From the NCBI RefSeq assembly GCF_024679095.1, contig NC_066577.1, forward strand, positions 4,198,993-4,262,992: a stretch of 64,000 nucleotides of DNA, written 5' to 3'. The first letter of the stretch is position 1; each line of letters opens with the position of its first letter. This stretch comes from Eriocheir sinensis. Its lineage: Eukaryota; Arthropoda; Malacostraca; Decapoda; Varunidae. Positions 10,525 to 23,561 of the stretch are shown here, in pieces. Position numbers and translations under genes: made by a program. Below the pieces are notes generated by a model. That model did not search any database. It worked only from the letters and a program-made list of their open reading frames with translations, and had not been told where the DNA came from.

Positions 10525-13267
10525 ATTGATTGATTGATAGTTTATTGTTGCAGGTAAACAACAAGGGAGAAGGGAGGAACATGCCATCCCTACCCCCAGG
10601 CAGGACAGAGTGAGATTATACAAATATTAATACATGTGAAGGGAGCACCAGGAAATTAAAAAGATACAATGGTAGGAAGGAAAGCACAACAAGGGAGGGG
10701 GCGGTACCTCCCCCTGGACAATAAGACAATAAAATGTGGGGACGGAGAACATTGCCCAAGCACTAGATGGGAATGAATACAGAGATAGAGTAACCTGTGA
10801 AAAGAAAAACAAAAAACATGCGGGAAGTCAATGTTCTCGGGGCAAGGTATCATTCCCTACATCTTGCACGCCACATGCCTTCCAAGAACTCTTTCACTGC
10901 CTCAATCACTCGTCCACTCGTCTCTCCACTGAGCCCCAGCAGCAGCACCATCCACTCCCTTCCAGTCCTCCCATTTACTCCACGTCCCATCTCACTCAGA
11001 AACACCTGCATCATTTTCGTTCTCTCCCTGTCATACTTCTTGCATTCCAGCACTACATGCTGCACAGTCTCGTCCACACCCCTGTCACACATCTGGCACA
11101 CTTTGCTGCGGGACTCAGACCATCTATAGTTCCTTGCATTCACATCCAGACACTGCGCTCTAGCACGGAAAAGAAGATCACCTTCCAGGCTTCCCTCATA
11201 CCACACCTCACACTTTGGGGCCTCTTTCTCCCTGTAGTACCAGTCGAGAGTTTCCTTTCTTTCCATCTCATTCTTCCACTTGCTCAATCCCTCATCTTTA
11301 ACTGCCATATCTATCACATTCTTCCACTTTCTGTTTGTTATTCTCCATTCAAACACATTCTGTCTATCTTCAAAGGGTCGGTACACCCACCTACTTAGCG
11401 TAACATTCCTGTCTATCATTCGCCCACATTTATTCGCCCATTTGCCATCCTCTTATACTCCACAAGTATACTTTCCTTGCTAATCTTGCATCCTCCATTT
11501 GTTCCAGTCTCACTTTATATCTCAAGGTTGCCTTTACTAGTTTTTCCCTGAACGTGCTCCATCCCATGTCACCCCTAAGAGCCTCTACTGCTGCAAACCT
11601 TGGTGCATTCAGTGCCATTCTTGCTACCCTATTCCGCCCCACTTCCAATTTTTCTATCTCACTGTCATTCCATGTCATCACATCCATTCCATACATAATG
11701 CTCGGGACAGCCACTCTTCCAAACCTCACGGATGACATCATACGTGCTCGCTCTCATCCTCGCTGCACTCCCTAAACGGCCTACCCACTGGTTTGCCATA
11801 CTTATCTTTACATTCTTGGCCCTGCCGCATCCATTTACCTCCATCCACACCCCTAGATACTTGTATTCTTCCGTCGATACTTTGCTCTTGTACCTACATA
11901 CATACTTCTAATTATGTTAACAATCTTATCACTCAGCCCAACTTTTTCAAGCACTCTGCATAACACATCTCTATTCACCCTGTCATAAGCTTTCTCTATA
12001 TCTAGGAAGCCTAAGTACAGTTTCCCTCCCTCTCTCTTTTTCCTTTCAATCAGCTCATTTACAACAAACATATTATCTTCTGCTCGCCTGTCCACTCGGA
12101 ACCCGTTCTGCTCCTCACCCAGCACCCTGGCATTCTCAATCCATTTACACAACCTTTCATTCAACACAGCACTAAAGATTTTTCCTATTGAGTTTACCAG
12201 AGAGATTGGCCTATAGTTCTTTAATTCCTGCTTACTCTTATGCCCGCCCTTGTGGATCAGAGTCACTCTACATTCATTCCATTTACTTGGCACTCTCTCT
12301 TCTTCCCATACCTGGTTGAATAACTCAGTCATCCTCTTGATCATAGCCTCACCTCCATTTTTAGACAAATCATACTGGAACTCAGCTGGTCCTCCAGCAT
12401 AACCCTTCTTCAGTCTTTTCACATCTCTCAACCTCCTCCTACTGATCCTTTCATTCAGTTCATTTGCATCTTTCCTCTCCATAGTCACACATCCTTCTCT
12501 CACACCAAATACTTCCCCTACTCCTCCTATTTCTTCCCAAAACTCCCTAATTGACTCCCTCATTTTCTCCTTATCTGTAATTTTTTCACCATTCACCTTC
12601 AGACTTTCCACATTCTCACTGTCACTCATCCTCTCACCTCTCAGGAATCTATACCACTCACGACCTCCCTCAAGCCCTTTCTCTCTCAGGGTCTGAATCA
12701 CACTTCTTTCACACTGAACCTTTGCACTCATGATCTTCCGCTTTGTCAGTCGTTGGTGTCTCACATAGCTTTCCCATGCATTCTGGTATTCACCCTCAGC
12801 TTCTTCGCTTTCTTGCCTCCTTCTCCTCAGTCGTCTACACAGTCTATTTAGTCTCTTTCGTTCTTTCCTAGCTGCCCTAATATCATCGTTCCACCACGGT
12901 TTCCTTACACGCTTTCTGCCATTTGTTCTCACATACCCTACATGCTGGACTGCAGCTCCTCTCACATTCTCTACGAGCCTTTCATTCAAAGCATACACAT
13001 CATTCAAACTACCCGGCTCCCAATTTCTTTCACTCAAGTCTACCTGAAAATTTTCCCACCGTACATCTCTCAGTGTCCACTTCTTCTTGTTCCTGTCCTT
13101 TTCTTTTATTTCATTTCTACCATTCAGCCCGCACTCCACGGTCAACATATTATGGTCAGACACAATATCAATCATTCCCTCTTCATCTATCCACATGCGA
13201 GACACACATTCACGCATTCTCCCATTTACCAGTACATAATCAATCGCAGACTCCTGATTTCTTGCAC
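10524..13267 (-). mobile_element. LINE-E, 3' part (endonuclease end, RT, C-terminal domain)
   Basis: The minus-strand coding runs from the last endonuclease motif (SAIDYVLVNG, IVSDHNML) through a reverse transcriptase. RT motifs include LIHKGG, KNYRPISLVNSIGKIF and FLDIEKAYDRV (motif A Asp present). Frameshifts break it into 11853-13267, 11430-11850 and 10850-11419; the last has a Cys/His motif (CQMCDRG, HVVLEC). A (TCAA)n-type tail lies at 10524-10540. The YADD box falls in a broken stretch, so the copy is dead. The matching 5' part is at 25576-26107. The clade is not assigned with confidence. Confidence 0.85.
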
Positions 13268-13419
13268 TCCAGGGGTGGGTTTCATCATAGTGCTCTCCCA
13301 AGCGTTGTGACGTCACGCACAGCTGGGAGAATTTCTTGGGCGTGTTTCATCACCGCGCCACAAGCACTTCCAAGTAGGATTGGGGGGCGGTCTTGGGAGT
13401 AACCAGCGTTGCCAATCTT

Positions 13420-13913
13420 CCGCGTCGCTTTGACGTCTAATATGTCTTCAATTAACCTAAATTACACTTCTTATATATAATTATGGAATTATAAATATAA
13501 ACAATTGATATTTAGTTGAAATACAGCGATAGTATCTTCATTGTAAGGAATATGTGCACGTATTTTTTTCCCGTCTGCATCTTCAACGGCACCACGGTGT
13601 AAACAAACATTTAGTGAGTCGTGAGCAAAGAGACTGTATACGAAGAGATAGTGGTATGTAGTAATTCCTCGGGCGTGCGGAAGTAGCGCCATCTATTGCA
13701 GCCCACCAAAAACGTCACTTTTCAGGGGTGGCTTTACTATTTTTGAAGTACCTGCCACAGCACCCTATCCAGCCTTTACTTATTTTTTTCATTATTGTAA
13801 AATGATTTACTAATGAGGTAAAGAAAAATATATTTGTTCTTATGTTTTATTAGGTATTATCTACACTATATCAATTTGTTATTTTAGGAAAAATATGGTG
13901 TAGAAAGCATTTG

Positions 13914-13915
<2 letters not shown>
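13420..13915. other. AT-rich flank inside the composite insertion
   Basis: Nothing recognisable is seen beyond the subterminal repeat zone ending near 13420. Confidence 0.4.
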
Positions 13916-14008
<93 letters not shown>

Positions 14009-14025
14009 ATGTGTGTGTGTGTGTC
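13916..14025. repeat. (TA)n then (TG)n microsatellite
   Basis: About 85 bp of TA dinucleotides run into TGTGTG. Confidence 0.97.
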
Positions 14026-15279
14026 AAACATATCCAGTGCTTTAAATACAAGCAAAGCATACATCATTCTATGCATGCTAGATTACTATAATGCCTTTGC
14101 AACTGTGGTAACCCGGATGTCACACTGGTCCTGTGTCCCAGGGTAATGGGTTCCCTAACACCACAGGCTCAAGGGCCAATGTTACAGAGATGAGCACTGA
14201 GGCCACGTGCTACAGCGTATGCCCCCAACCGTACCTTTACCTTTTGCAACATGCTCTTAGCTGAGCAAAAATATCATACTAACTGTACAAGTGCCAGATA
14301 ATGGCAAGCATTGCATACTGCTTGACAGGGCAGAGAACAAAAGCTTCTAATCATTACAACTGAAATAAACAATGGGAGACACTCAAAGCTTGTTAACTGA
14401 ACATGACCCGATTTATAACAGGCAAAACCAACAATGGTGCGTTATATACAATGAAAACTGTATAAAAATGTTGCAAGGCACATCAATATAAGAGCAAAGC
14501 ACCATAAAACATTCTGAAATACATGATGGAGGACATCAAAAAGGTAACACATGAGTTGTCTTAAATGGAATGCAATAACTTGGTGGTCCTGGGAGACAGC
14601 CGAGCCTGGAGGTGAAAATGAGATGTAGGACATGATATGATCTCACAAGCTCTGACCTTGGTGTCAGGGTCATGAAGATATTAAGCTCAGTAGGCACAAC
14701 TATGCAGCGGAGGCACATATGATAAAAGCAAATGAGACAAAATAAGGCAACTCATAGTGTAAAAAAATAGCAGGAAAGTTATGCTGCAGTATGTGACACA
14801 CCAAATTACAGGGCAGAGAGTGATATATATTTCATAGGCTACATCAGTAAACATGTAGCATTTACTGCAGGAACCACACATGTAATAAAATATATGTTTT
14901 TAGCACACATTAAAGTTGGATGTAATAAAATCATTTGATATGAAACTCCTTGAACTGGCCAACCAAACAAACCACTCTCTGCCCCCCCCCCTCCCCCCTT
15001 CAAAAAAGCATTATTTTTCATAAGGTTTATGAGGCATTAGTCAAGAATATCAACTGCCATTACATTTTGTCCAAAAAAAAAAAAAATTCACACCTATGTG
15101 ATTATGTATATCATATAAAGCAGAAAAAACATTGCATGCTGTAATACAAACAAGATTACTCCTGGAAGCCACATTCATGATGCCAGACACGTGATGATAG
15201 ACACTTAGTGTGATGAAATTACAAGCTGTATTTTACATTATGAAACCAAGCCAAGTGTCACTGCAGCACATATTAGGTA
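14026..15279. other. AT-rich non-coding stretch
   Basis: No supported gene. 14280-14450 holds one diverged copy of the 123-bp repeat that is tandem at 15280-15740. 14105-14250 (GGCCACGTGCTACAGCGTATG and flanks) looks like a dispersed-repeat body but has no pol III boxes. Confidence 0.4.
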
Positions 15280-15740
15280 AGGCAGACACCAAAAGCTTGT
15301 TACCTGAACAAGATTAAATATAACAGGCAAAATCCACAATAAAGCATTGCATACTGATGGCTAGGGAAGAGAACAAATGCTTCCAAGCATTACACCTGAA
15401 ATAAACAATGGCAGATATTCAAAACTTGTGAGCCGAACAAGACCTGATTTATAACAGGCAAGACCAACAATGGTGCATTACATGCGATATCTGGCAGGGG
15501 ATTCCTTGCATTAGAATTGGAAAGTGGCAGACACCTAAAGCTTGTTAACTGAACAAGATCTGATTTATAACAGGCAAAACCAACAATGGTGCATTACATG
15601 TGATATCTAGCAGGGAAGATAAATGATTCCTTGCATTACAACTGGAAAGTGGCAGACACCCAAAGCTTGTTAATTGAACAAGATCTGGTTTATAACAGGC
15701 AAGCCCAACGATGGTGCATTACTTGCAATATTTGGCAAAG
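15280..15740. repeat. 118-126-bp tandem repeat, about four copies
   Basis: AAGCTTGTTAAC-like phrases followed by TTTATAACAGGCAA and CAACAATGGTGCATTACATG recur at about 15295, 15421, 15539 and 15662. A diverged single copy lies at 14280-14450. Confidence 0.8.
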
Positions 15741-17859
15741 TATATGGAAAAAAATTCTTGGCGTAACAAGAGTAATACTAAATAATGGCAAATCCCACGA
15801 AGTTTCTCTTCTTTTGACAAAGCCTGTGCTCTTTGCTGCAGGGCTGTCAGAGTCTGTTTGCTCCAGCCAACATTTACTGAAATACCCCTGAGTCATGAGT
15901 GAAGTGTTGAAACTGAAGGCAAGTGAAATACTGTGCTCAGAAATCTATTAGCATTTGGACTTTGATAGTACAGGGCCAGAGCAAACCTCCTCTCTTGTAA
16001 CCCATATCTTCTACTGGGCTTAGATCTTGGCATCTTGCAGCATGTTGAACCTGACCTCAGAAAAAATCCATCCCTATTGGATCTAAAAAATTGCTGGCTC
16101 TGGGCAAAAACTGCCCAGGAGTTGTAACAACCTGGGCTTTGAGCTGCCTTGCCTCCCGGTGCAGACGGCAGACTGTTGTGTGCATCAATTTTCACTTTTC
16201 ATGTCTGAAAATACATGAAAAAATATTTAATCACAATTAATCACAATTCTAAATAATAAAATAGGTGTATGTAATTGCATTATTGTCAGTGCTATAAGTG
16301 AATCTAAGCATTGACATTATGTCTGCACACCAGCTTCGATGGAAGGCTTCACTTAGATTGCCTGACAAGAGTAATATTTTCAGGAGATGGGGGAGAGGAT
16401 ACAACTGGAGACTCTTGACAGATATAATGTCAAGATCTACAAGCACCCATTTACCATATATATCTTTGATGTTCAGTCCATACTAAAACATTTGTCAATG
16501 TGTTGCCACACTAAAAATATAAAAATTCCCTGTTTCTGCAATGTTAGTCATACCTAAGCCCTGCTAAACCATCCAAGTGAATCAAGAATGAGTTCTGGGC
16601 GGCAGCATGAGCCAATACTAAATGGCACCACTATAAAAAAAAATTGCCTGCATCATGACGGGCCTGGGCCGACCGCCAGGCGCCTGAAGAAAACCTACCG
16701 GCGCTATAGGCAGGTGGAAAAAAAAAAAAAAATCACATCAGAAGAATGGACAAAGGTTTGTTAGTGGCACTTCAAGGTTATGCTACCTCTTCAAAGATTG
16801 GCCAGTCATGGTTTAAAGTGGAACAGGATAAACAAGAAACAGGTAGATATCTGTGGACACTACTGTTACTATCAATTGCCAGCCAATGGCAAAATTTTAA
16901 CCTATGCTATCAAAAACATAAGACCCATATGCTGATCACTCGACTAATCGTAACGGTACTACACCCATTGAAACATAATAAAGAGTTTGAATATATCATT
17001 CAAAATTTCATCCTTTTTACATACGTTTTTTTTTAAGATATGAAGCCTACTGGTGTAACAGTTAAATATTGAACTCAATTTGTATGCAGAGATGTGAAGT
17101 ATGTTATTAAGCTGTAATGTTTCCAACAGATTAGTTGTGATTAAAGCAACATGGAATAGTAACTAAAGAGGATAAATTATCACTGAGAAGAAGAGGTTCC
17201 TTACTATATTGTGGTGAGGTTGATGGCCGAGTCGAGTTTCCTCCAACCCCATCAAGTTCACACCTTGTTGAGAGGCAATTTTTTAATCAAAGTGAAAAAT
17301 GGATGCAAATGGTCACTAAAACTAGTTATTATACTTGGTGTCACAAATTTGGGGAAAGAATTTAGGGAAGGACTCCCGGACTTGGCGTCACTGATGAGGT
17401 AAATGATCTCGTGCACTCATTGGGCTATAATATATACATTGTTATAATGTGTATTATTGTCTTGTTACTATATATTACCTACTGATAATGGAAATACATG
17501 TCAGGATTAAACATCAAATACAAGGAAAAAAGAATCATGTATGGAAATTGTGAACTTTTAAGTTCATGTAACAAACAAGGTTTATTATACACAAAAAGGT
17601 TGGATACTTCAGATGTAAAAGATTTTTGGATATAACATCACCCCCTTCCTCCATATTGGTTCTTTAAAGCAAGGGTTGACTACAGCTGATTATTATTTGC
17701 GGCAGGTTACACGACACTAAAATTTTTTAGTGCAAACCATCTGGAAATCAATGATCATTATAAGGAATACTTCTCATGAGTAGCTACTAAAACTTGATAA
17801 CCTAGAAGGATGCACCATCAGACTGTAAAGGATAGATATATTATAAGACATAGCTACAT
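15741..17859. other. AT-rich stretch, no firm gene
   Basis: A pyrimidine-rich acceptor-like TAATATTTTCAG at about 16372-16383 precedes an open segment reading MGERIQLETLDRYNVKIYK. This could be an exon, but nothing in it is recognised. A SINE 3' part is listed separately. Confidence 0.3.
16590..16738 (+). mobile_element. SINE 3' fragment
   Basis: The body and tail (GCCTGCATCATGACGGGCCT, AAGAAAACCTACCGGCGCTA, then poly-A) match the 3' half of the SINE at 43091-43363. No pol III boxes remain, so this copy is 5' truncated. Confidence 0.6.
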
Positions 17860-18115
17860 TGGTGGATCCAAAGGGGGGCCCAGGCCCCCCCAATGTTCCT
17901 GAGTGATACAGGAAAATTAGCTCAAAAGCGCGCTGCGGCTAAAACAATGCTTTGGCACAAAGTCCAGGCCGTTATACCCATTGATTTAGGTCACTCCACC
18001 AGTTTTTCAAGACCAGGACTGCCGAGAATGGCTAATCGGTAATGCTAATGCTCCTTCCACCCGCAAAAAGTCTGACGTCCTCCCAAAAACTCATTTCCTG
18101 GATCTGCACCCAAAG
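17860..18115. mobile_element. possible short MITE
   Basis: The left end GGTGGATCCAAAGGGGGGCC and the right end CTGGATCTGCACCC are roughly inverted, and the 250-bp body has no frame. The termini resemble hAT-type ends. The target duplication is unclear. Confidence 0.3.
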
Positions 18116-18566
18116 ACATACCGTAACATGGTTCAGTGATCATGGACGAAAAAAAATGTTAAGACAATCAATATCCAATCATTTCAGAATACATAAAGCA
18201 GCATCCATATGAAGGAATTCTACAACTTAAAAGTGATGTTGAGCAGGGCATGTGTTAAGTGACTTGCACAGTCTATTTTGTGAAGTCATAATTAGATTAA
18301 TAACACAACAATCAACAAACACTAGATGAAGTATTCATACCAAAATCAGTACATGGAGCTGGTGCACTGCAATGGGAAGCACATTCCTGCAGCTCACCAA
18401 GAGGGTTGAATGCTGCCATGTACTTCAGGGGGGGTGGCTAAATGTCTTCACCTTTGACCTCTTTCTTGGACTCTCCCATTCAGCTGCCACATTCTCTTGG
18501 ATGATATCGGACGTGTTCGGATCTGTTGGGATGTGGTTGTGTTAGATGTGGAATAACATACGACAG

Positions 18567-18715
18567 TGGAACATGAAAGGAAAGAGTATGTCCACACGGT
18601 AAAATACATAAAAAATTATTTGGATACTGAAAGGATGTACAGGGATAACTGGGTGAGAAGGGAGAGAGATGCAGATTTTTATGTTAAAGAGCTAGTTACA
18701 CCAATGAAGACTTAA
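18567..18715 (+). CDS. possible terminal exon, unrecognised
   Basis: After an AG at 18565-18566 a coding-like frame of about 49 codons contains YIKNYLDTERMYRDNWVRRE and ends with TAA at 18713. It is rich in charged residues, unlike the surrounding AT-rich DNA. An AATAAA lies about 190 bp downstream, near 18902. I do not recognise the protein, and an upstream in-frame stop means it could only be an exon. Confidence 0.25.
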
Positions 18716-19195
18716 GGCATACACATTCAGAAAGACCACAATTTTGGCTGCTAGACGGAAAAGCACTAGATGTCAAAGTGCCAGGACATTGAAGGAAGTA
18801 ATAATAAGAAAAGCAATAATAATTAATGAGTATAAATATATTTCTGATATTTTTGTTTATCTTAATACTAGTATTGGAATTTTCAAACACTAAGAATATA
18901 ATAAATAAATATTCATAAATTAATGAAAATAAATACATTAATTGTACTAATACTACCACTAACAATATTAACAGCACTGCACCTAATAGACTGAGCAATA
19001 AACTGAGTCTGATATGTAACCATAATTAAACTGTCTCTGTCTGAGTGTTATGTGAAGCTTGCTCCATGCACCATGATAGGAATGGCATAGATGCATGCAG
19101 GTTGCTGAGATACTTACAGTCACCAGCCACTTGTAGATATGGCACCAAAATGTGTTGGAATCATTGGCGGCCAACTTCCATTTATTTAATTATTA

Positions 19196-19720
19196 TTTTC
19201 TTTAAACAAAGGAGACAGCTCAAGGGCAACAAAGCGTACTAGAAAAAAAGCCCCACTGCTTACCACTCCCAAACAGACAAAAGTAGAGTCTTGATACACT
19301 CTTCTTGAAGGTCAAATTATAGGCAGGAGGAAATGCAGACAATGGAAGGCTGTTCCAGAGTTTATCAGTGTAAGGGATGAAAGAGTGGAGATGCTGCTTA
19401 ACTTTTGCATAAGATGTTTGGCAAGATAGAACATGCAGTAATTGACTTAAATTAGAAAAGTATAGATTTAGGAGGGAAATGGGCAGGCATTGGTTTAGTA
19501 ATAGGGTGGTGGGGGAATGGAATAGATTCAGCAATCACATAGCGAGTGCAGGGACGATAGCTTGTTTTAAGAGTAGACTGGATAGCTACATGGACGAGGC
19601 TGACAGGTGGTAATGGGGAGGAATCTGGAGCTGTCGTGTGTAGTCCATTCGGCCTCGTGCCTTGGGAGGAGGGGAGGCATGCAGTTAGCAAGTTCAGAAC
19701 AGCTGTCAGCGTGAAAATGA
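19196..19720 (-). mobile_element. LINE-D 3' fragment, split
   Basis: 19196-19439 and 19668-19720 match the C-terminal coding end and 3' untranslated region of LINE-D (26500-26876). A CR1-B piece sits between them. The LINE-D sequence GAGGCATGCAGTTAGCAAGT resumes right after the insertion. Confidence 0.7.
19440..19667 (+). mobile_element. CR1-B-like 3' fragment nested in LINE-D
   Basis: It matches the C-terminal end of CR1-B (compare 32320-32490 and 56290-56460), including GGTTTAGTAATAGGGTGG and TACATGGACGAGG. It lacks the ATGTTCTT tail seen in the younger copies and is more diverged. Confidence 0.7.
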
Positions 19721-20337
19721 TTAGAATTTCCACATTATCATTATTTATATATATCACTTACCCCGGCTGGCATCCTTCCGTAATAAATGTAGCTTCACAC
19801 CAGGCTGTGTCCTCTTTATCACCACAAAGGGACATGATTTGAGGCTCCGGCTGGTAAACGTGGCGGCCGCGGCGGTGTTATGATTTTTGAACGAGGCAGC
19901 GTTGCAATCGGAGCAGAGAAAGATATTGCTGCGAATAGCGTTATAATAAACAGTATAAGTTAGACCAAGATAATTATATTCACCCACTCTTTCCCCCTAC
20001 AAACCAATGACTCAATTAATATATATCATCATTACTGATGGAAGTCAGCGTGCGTGCTAAAACAATGAGTTTGGAAGAAAAACATGATCACATAGTTTTA
20101 AAGAACGGCAGTAGGGTTACAATTCCTTGGTTCATTCCAGTATGTATACAGAAAGGTTAAACACATAAAACACATCTAACCACACATGCAGAGAAAGTAA
20201 TATAATTGCGGTATAATAATATAACAATAATAGCATTACTCATGACATGCAGTCAGGCTATATCTACCTAGTAAATATATACAGTATATATAGTTCCTAC
20301 TGTTCATTTTAATATTTATCTACCTTTATTTTTTTAT
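19721..20337. other. no gene seen
   Basis: AT-rich sequence. The minus-strand open frame at 19754-19987 shows no convincing domain. Confidence 0.4.
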
Positions 20338-20567
20338 TTAAAATGGGAAATAACCAGACTGAAGAAAAAAAAAGTAGCAACATTTGCTGCTTGATCCCAT
20401 GTAGCAACACTGCTGATGGGTTCTGGGGGTTTGGGGGGGTCTGAGGGGGGGAGGCGCCTGGATGTAAACAAAGCTGCTCCTGCGCCATCTGTTGCAACCG
20501 ACATACACCAACACCCGCCCACGGTCTCCCATAGAGGCCCCCTCTCCTGTTCTATAGTCTCCTTGGT

Positions 20568-21683
20568 CGTGAGTAGACCCTGGCCACTTCGCCACCATGG
20601 CCCGCAGCTTGTACTGTGCATCAAATAACACTTGCACATTGATGCTGTGGTAGTTCTTGCGGTTGACGTACACTTCTTCGTGCTCATGTGGGGCCACTAT
20701 TCTTACGTGGGTGCCATCAACAGCACCCACCACACCGGGAAAACCAGCAATTTCGGCAAACTCCGCCTTCATTCTCTGCTGCTCCCCCCGGTTTAAAAGG
20801 AACCCCATGAACCGCCTCATATTCTCTTGTGTCACGAGAGCATCCACGGTCTGGGTGATGATTCTGCTGACTGTGGCCCGGGAAACTCCAAAGTCATCTG
20901 CGCTGCACTGCTGCATTTTCTCGGTGGCGGGGTATCGCAGAGTCAACGCCACTTTCAGCTCCGCTGTGACCGCACGGCTCCTCTCAGTCCTGTTGCCAAT
21001 CACGTGTCGCACCAAGTCAGTGACGAACAACAGGCCAGCACGATCCACCCTGTACCTCTTCTTGAACTCGGTGTCATTGTATTCGTTAACCCTCTCGCGC
21101 ACGATGACGCGTTTTGCGTCATCAAAGTAAAAGGTCCTGGCGCACGATGACGCGAAACGAGTCATAAAAGTAAAAAAAATTATTAAAAATAAAATTTTCG
21201 GTGAAAGTGCGTAAAATTTGGAGTGTCATTTGTTGGGATAAGTTTCTTAGAGGTAACATATGGCAACCTTTCTAAGGAACGTAAATGAGGAACGTAGAGC
21301 GATTTTTAGTTGTTAGCCTACTCTAACGGGAGAGGAAAAAATACAGTTTTCCTGGTGTAACTCAGGAACTAATAGGCGTACGAAGATTTTGAGGATACCA
21401 TAAGAATCCTCACTAAATTCCGCTTCGAAACATATATTCGGCTAAAAAAGTTGGCCAACAAAATTTCGAGATAGCAAGTGGGGAAGAGTTGGTACTTAGG
21501 ATTTATTGTCTACAATACTCTATACGGAGACTCGAAACGAGTGTCTATTGTTTATATATATTTTTCCTCTATTTTTATTTGCGCATGTTCTAGTATCTTA
21601 CTGTGCGCGAGAGGGTTAAAGATGTCCCTTCTCGGGCGAAAATTCCTTGGTCGGTGCTGGCGGGGTTGTTCACGGGTTGCCAT
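20568..21683 (-). pseudogene. PIF/Harbinger (HARBI1-like) transposase, interrupted and truncated
   Basis: The minus-strand ATG at 21683 begins a frame with an Arg-rich stretch and, after the MITE, NEYNDTEFKKRYRVDRAG. A helix-turn-helix-like DFGVSRATVSRII follows, then the DDE-type core: FPGVVGAVDGTHVRI (first Asp) and KWPGSTHD (second Asp). The part carrying the catalytic Glu is absent, because after THD the frame runs on in unrelated sequence to 20338. A 526-bp MITE with TTAA duplications splits the N-terminal region. Harbinger transposases cut and paste DNA in the nucleus; this copy cannot be active as it stands. Confidence 0.8.
21086..21619. mobile_element. TTAA-flanked MITE (piggyBac/Kolobok-type target)
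   Basis: The inverted ends CCCTCTCGCGCAC (21090-21102) and GTGCGCGAGAGGG (21603-21615) are flanked by TTAA at 21086-21089 and 21616-21619. Removing the element and one TTAA restores the reading of the surrounding transposase N-terminus. There is no coding capacity. TTAA targets fit piggyBac, with Kolobok as an alternative. Confidence 0.85.
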
Positions 21684-21794
21684 GTTTACAGTCTGACGCT
21701 TACATAAGAACATAAGAACATAAGAACGCAGGAGTCTGCAAGAGGCCGGTAGGCCTGTACGAGGCAGCTCCTTTGACCCTAAGCTCCCGTGTAT

Positions 21795-23426
21795 CTAACC
21801 CCACCTAATATCGCTGTCCATGAATTTATCTAGTCTATTTTTGAATGTGACAATTGTATTGGCACTCACCACATGACTGCTAAGCCTATTCCACTCATCC
21901 ACCACCCTGTTAGTAAACCAATTTTTGCCTATGTCCCTGTTGAATCTGAATTTATCCAGTTTAAACCCGTTACTTCGTGTCCTACCCGGTTCTCTTACCA
22001 ACAAAACCTTATGAATGTCTCCCTTATTAAAGCCCTTCATCCATTTATAAACCTCGATCATGTCTCCACGCACCCTTCGCCTTTCTAGAGAATGCAAGTT
22101 TAACTGTTTGAGTCTTTCCTCGTATGGCAAGTTTCTCAACCCCTGAATCATCTTAGTCATCCTCCTCTGCACCGATTCTAACATGATTATATCCAATCTA
22201 TAGTAGGGTGACCAGAACTTAACAGAATAGACAAGATTAGTTCTAACTAATGCTAAATATATTTTTAGGAAGACTACGGGGCTTCTGTTGCTTACGCCTC
22301 TTGAAATAAATCCCAGTACCCTATTAGCTCGATTTCTAGCTTGAATGCATTGTGCCCTTGGACGGAGATCAGAGCTCACTAAGACCCCTAAATCCCTCTC
22401 GCACCCAGACCTACTTATGAGAGTGTCATTTAAGCAATAGTTATGTGAGGGGTTGTTCCTACCTACACTCAGAATACTGCACTTCCCTACATTGAACTCC
22501 ATCTGCCATTTATCCGCCCAGTCATATAATCTGTTGAGTTCACCTTGGAGAATACTAGCGTCCTGATCCGACTCAATTACTCTACCGATCTTGGTATCAT
22601 CTGCAAATTTACTAACATCACTACTAATTCCTGTGTCTAAGTCATTGATATAAATAATAAACAAAAGTGGACCTAATACCGAACCTTGTGGGACCCCACT
22701 CGTAACACATCCCCAGTCAGATCTTTTACCATTGATTTGCACTCTTTGCTTCCTATTGCTAAGCCACGCCTTGACCCAGTTCAAAACTTTACCCTCTACT
22801 CCGTGAGCCTGTAATTTAAGTAACAGTCGTTGGTGAGGAACTTTGTCAAACGCTTTACTAAAATCAAGATAGATTACATCATATTTTTCATCTCTGTCAA
22901 CCGCCTCAAATACTTTATTGTAGAAGGACAAGAGATTGGTGAGGCATGACCTACCTTTTGTGAACCCATGCTGCGAGTCGTGAATTAAGCTATGTTTCTC
23001 TAAATGCTCCCGAATGTTCCTGGCTATTATGGACTCCAGCATCTTCCCTATAACCGATGTTAAGCTAATTGGGCGATAGTTTGAAGCAACTGACCTGTCC
23101 CCCTTTTTAAAAATCGGCGTCACATTAGCTACTTTCCATAGGCTCGGCACATAGCCAGTATTTACCGACATCTTAAAGATGTCGGTTAGTGGGTCTCTGA
23201 TTATATCACCTAGCTCCTTTAATACCCTCGGAAATATCCCGTCAGGACCTGGCGACTTGTTCTTCTTAAGCTTATCTATCTCATCCTGAACTACTTGCCT
23301 GGTAATGATTATATCCCTCAATTTATCGCCATCCCCGCCCTCGTACACCTGAACTCTTTCCGGTATAGTCGTTCGATCCTCCTGTGTGAATACTGAAAGG
23401 AAGTAGTCGTTAAACAATTTTCTCAT
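21795..23426 (-). pseudogene. CR1-A ORF2 reverse transcriptase part
   Basis: A 543-codon open frame covers the RT. It contains NKSPGPDG, NVTPIFKKGDR, NYRPISLTSVIGKMLE, YLDFSKAFDKVPH (motif A), GVPQGSVLGPLLFIIYINDL and FADDTKIGR (catalytic DD). The CR1-typical C-terminal region with RRMTKMIQGLRNLPYEERL follows. The upstream endonuclease is in another frame, so ORF2 as a whole is broken although the RT itself keeps its key residues. Confidence 0.88.
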
Positions 23427-23561
23427 ATTTTCGTAATTTTCTAATAGCTACAATGTGTTTTATTTCATAGGTCCAATTTTCTCCCGTTTTTTTGTTCTAT
23501 ACATCTGAAAGAAGACCTTAGGATTACTTTTCGCCTCATATTCTACTTAGATCACATAGTT

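Noticed and set aside
19754..19987. THAP-like or other DNA-binding frame on the minus strand
   Set aside because: The Cys/His spacing does not fit THAP and no other domain is visible.
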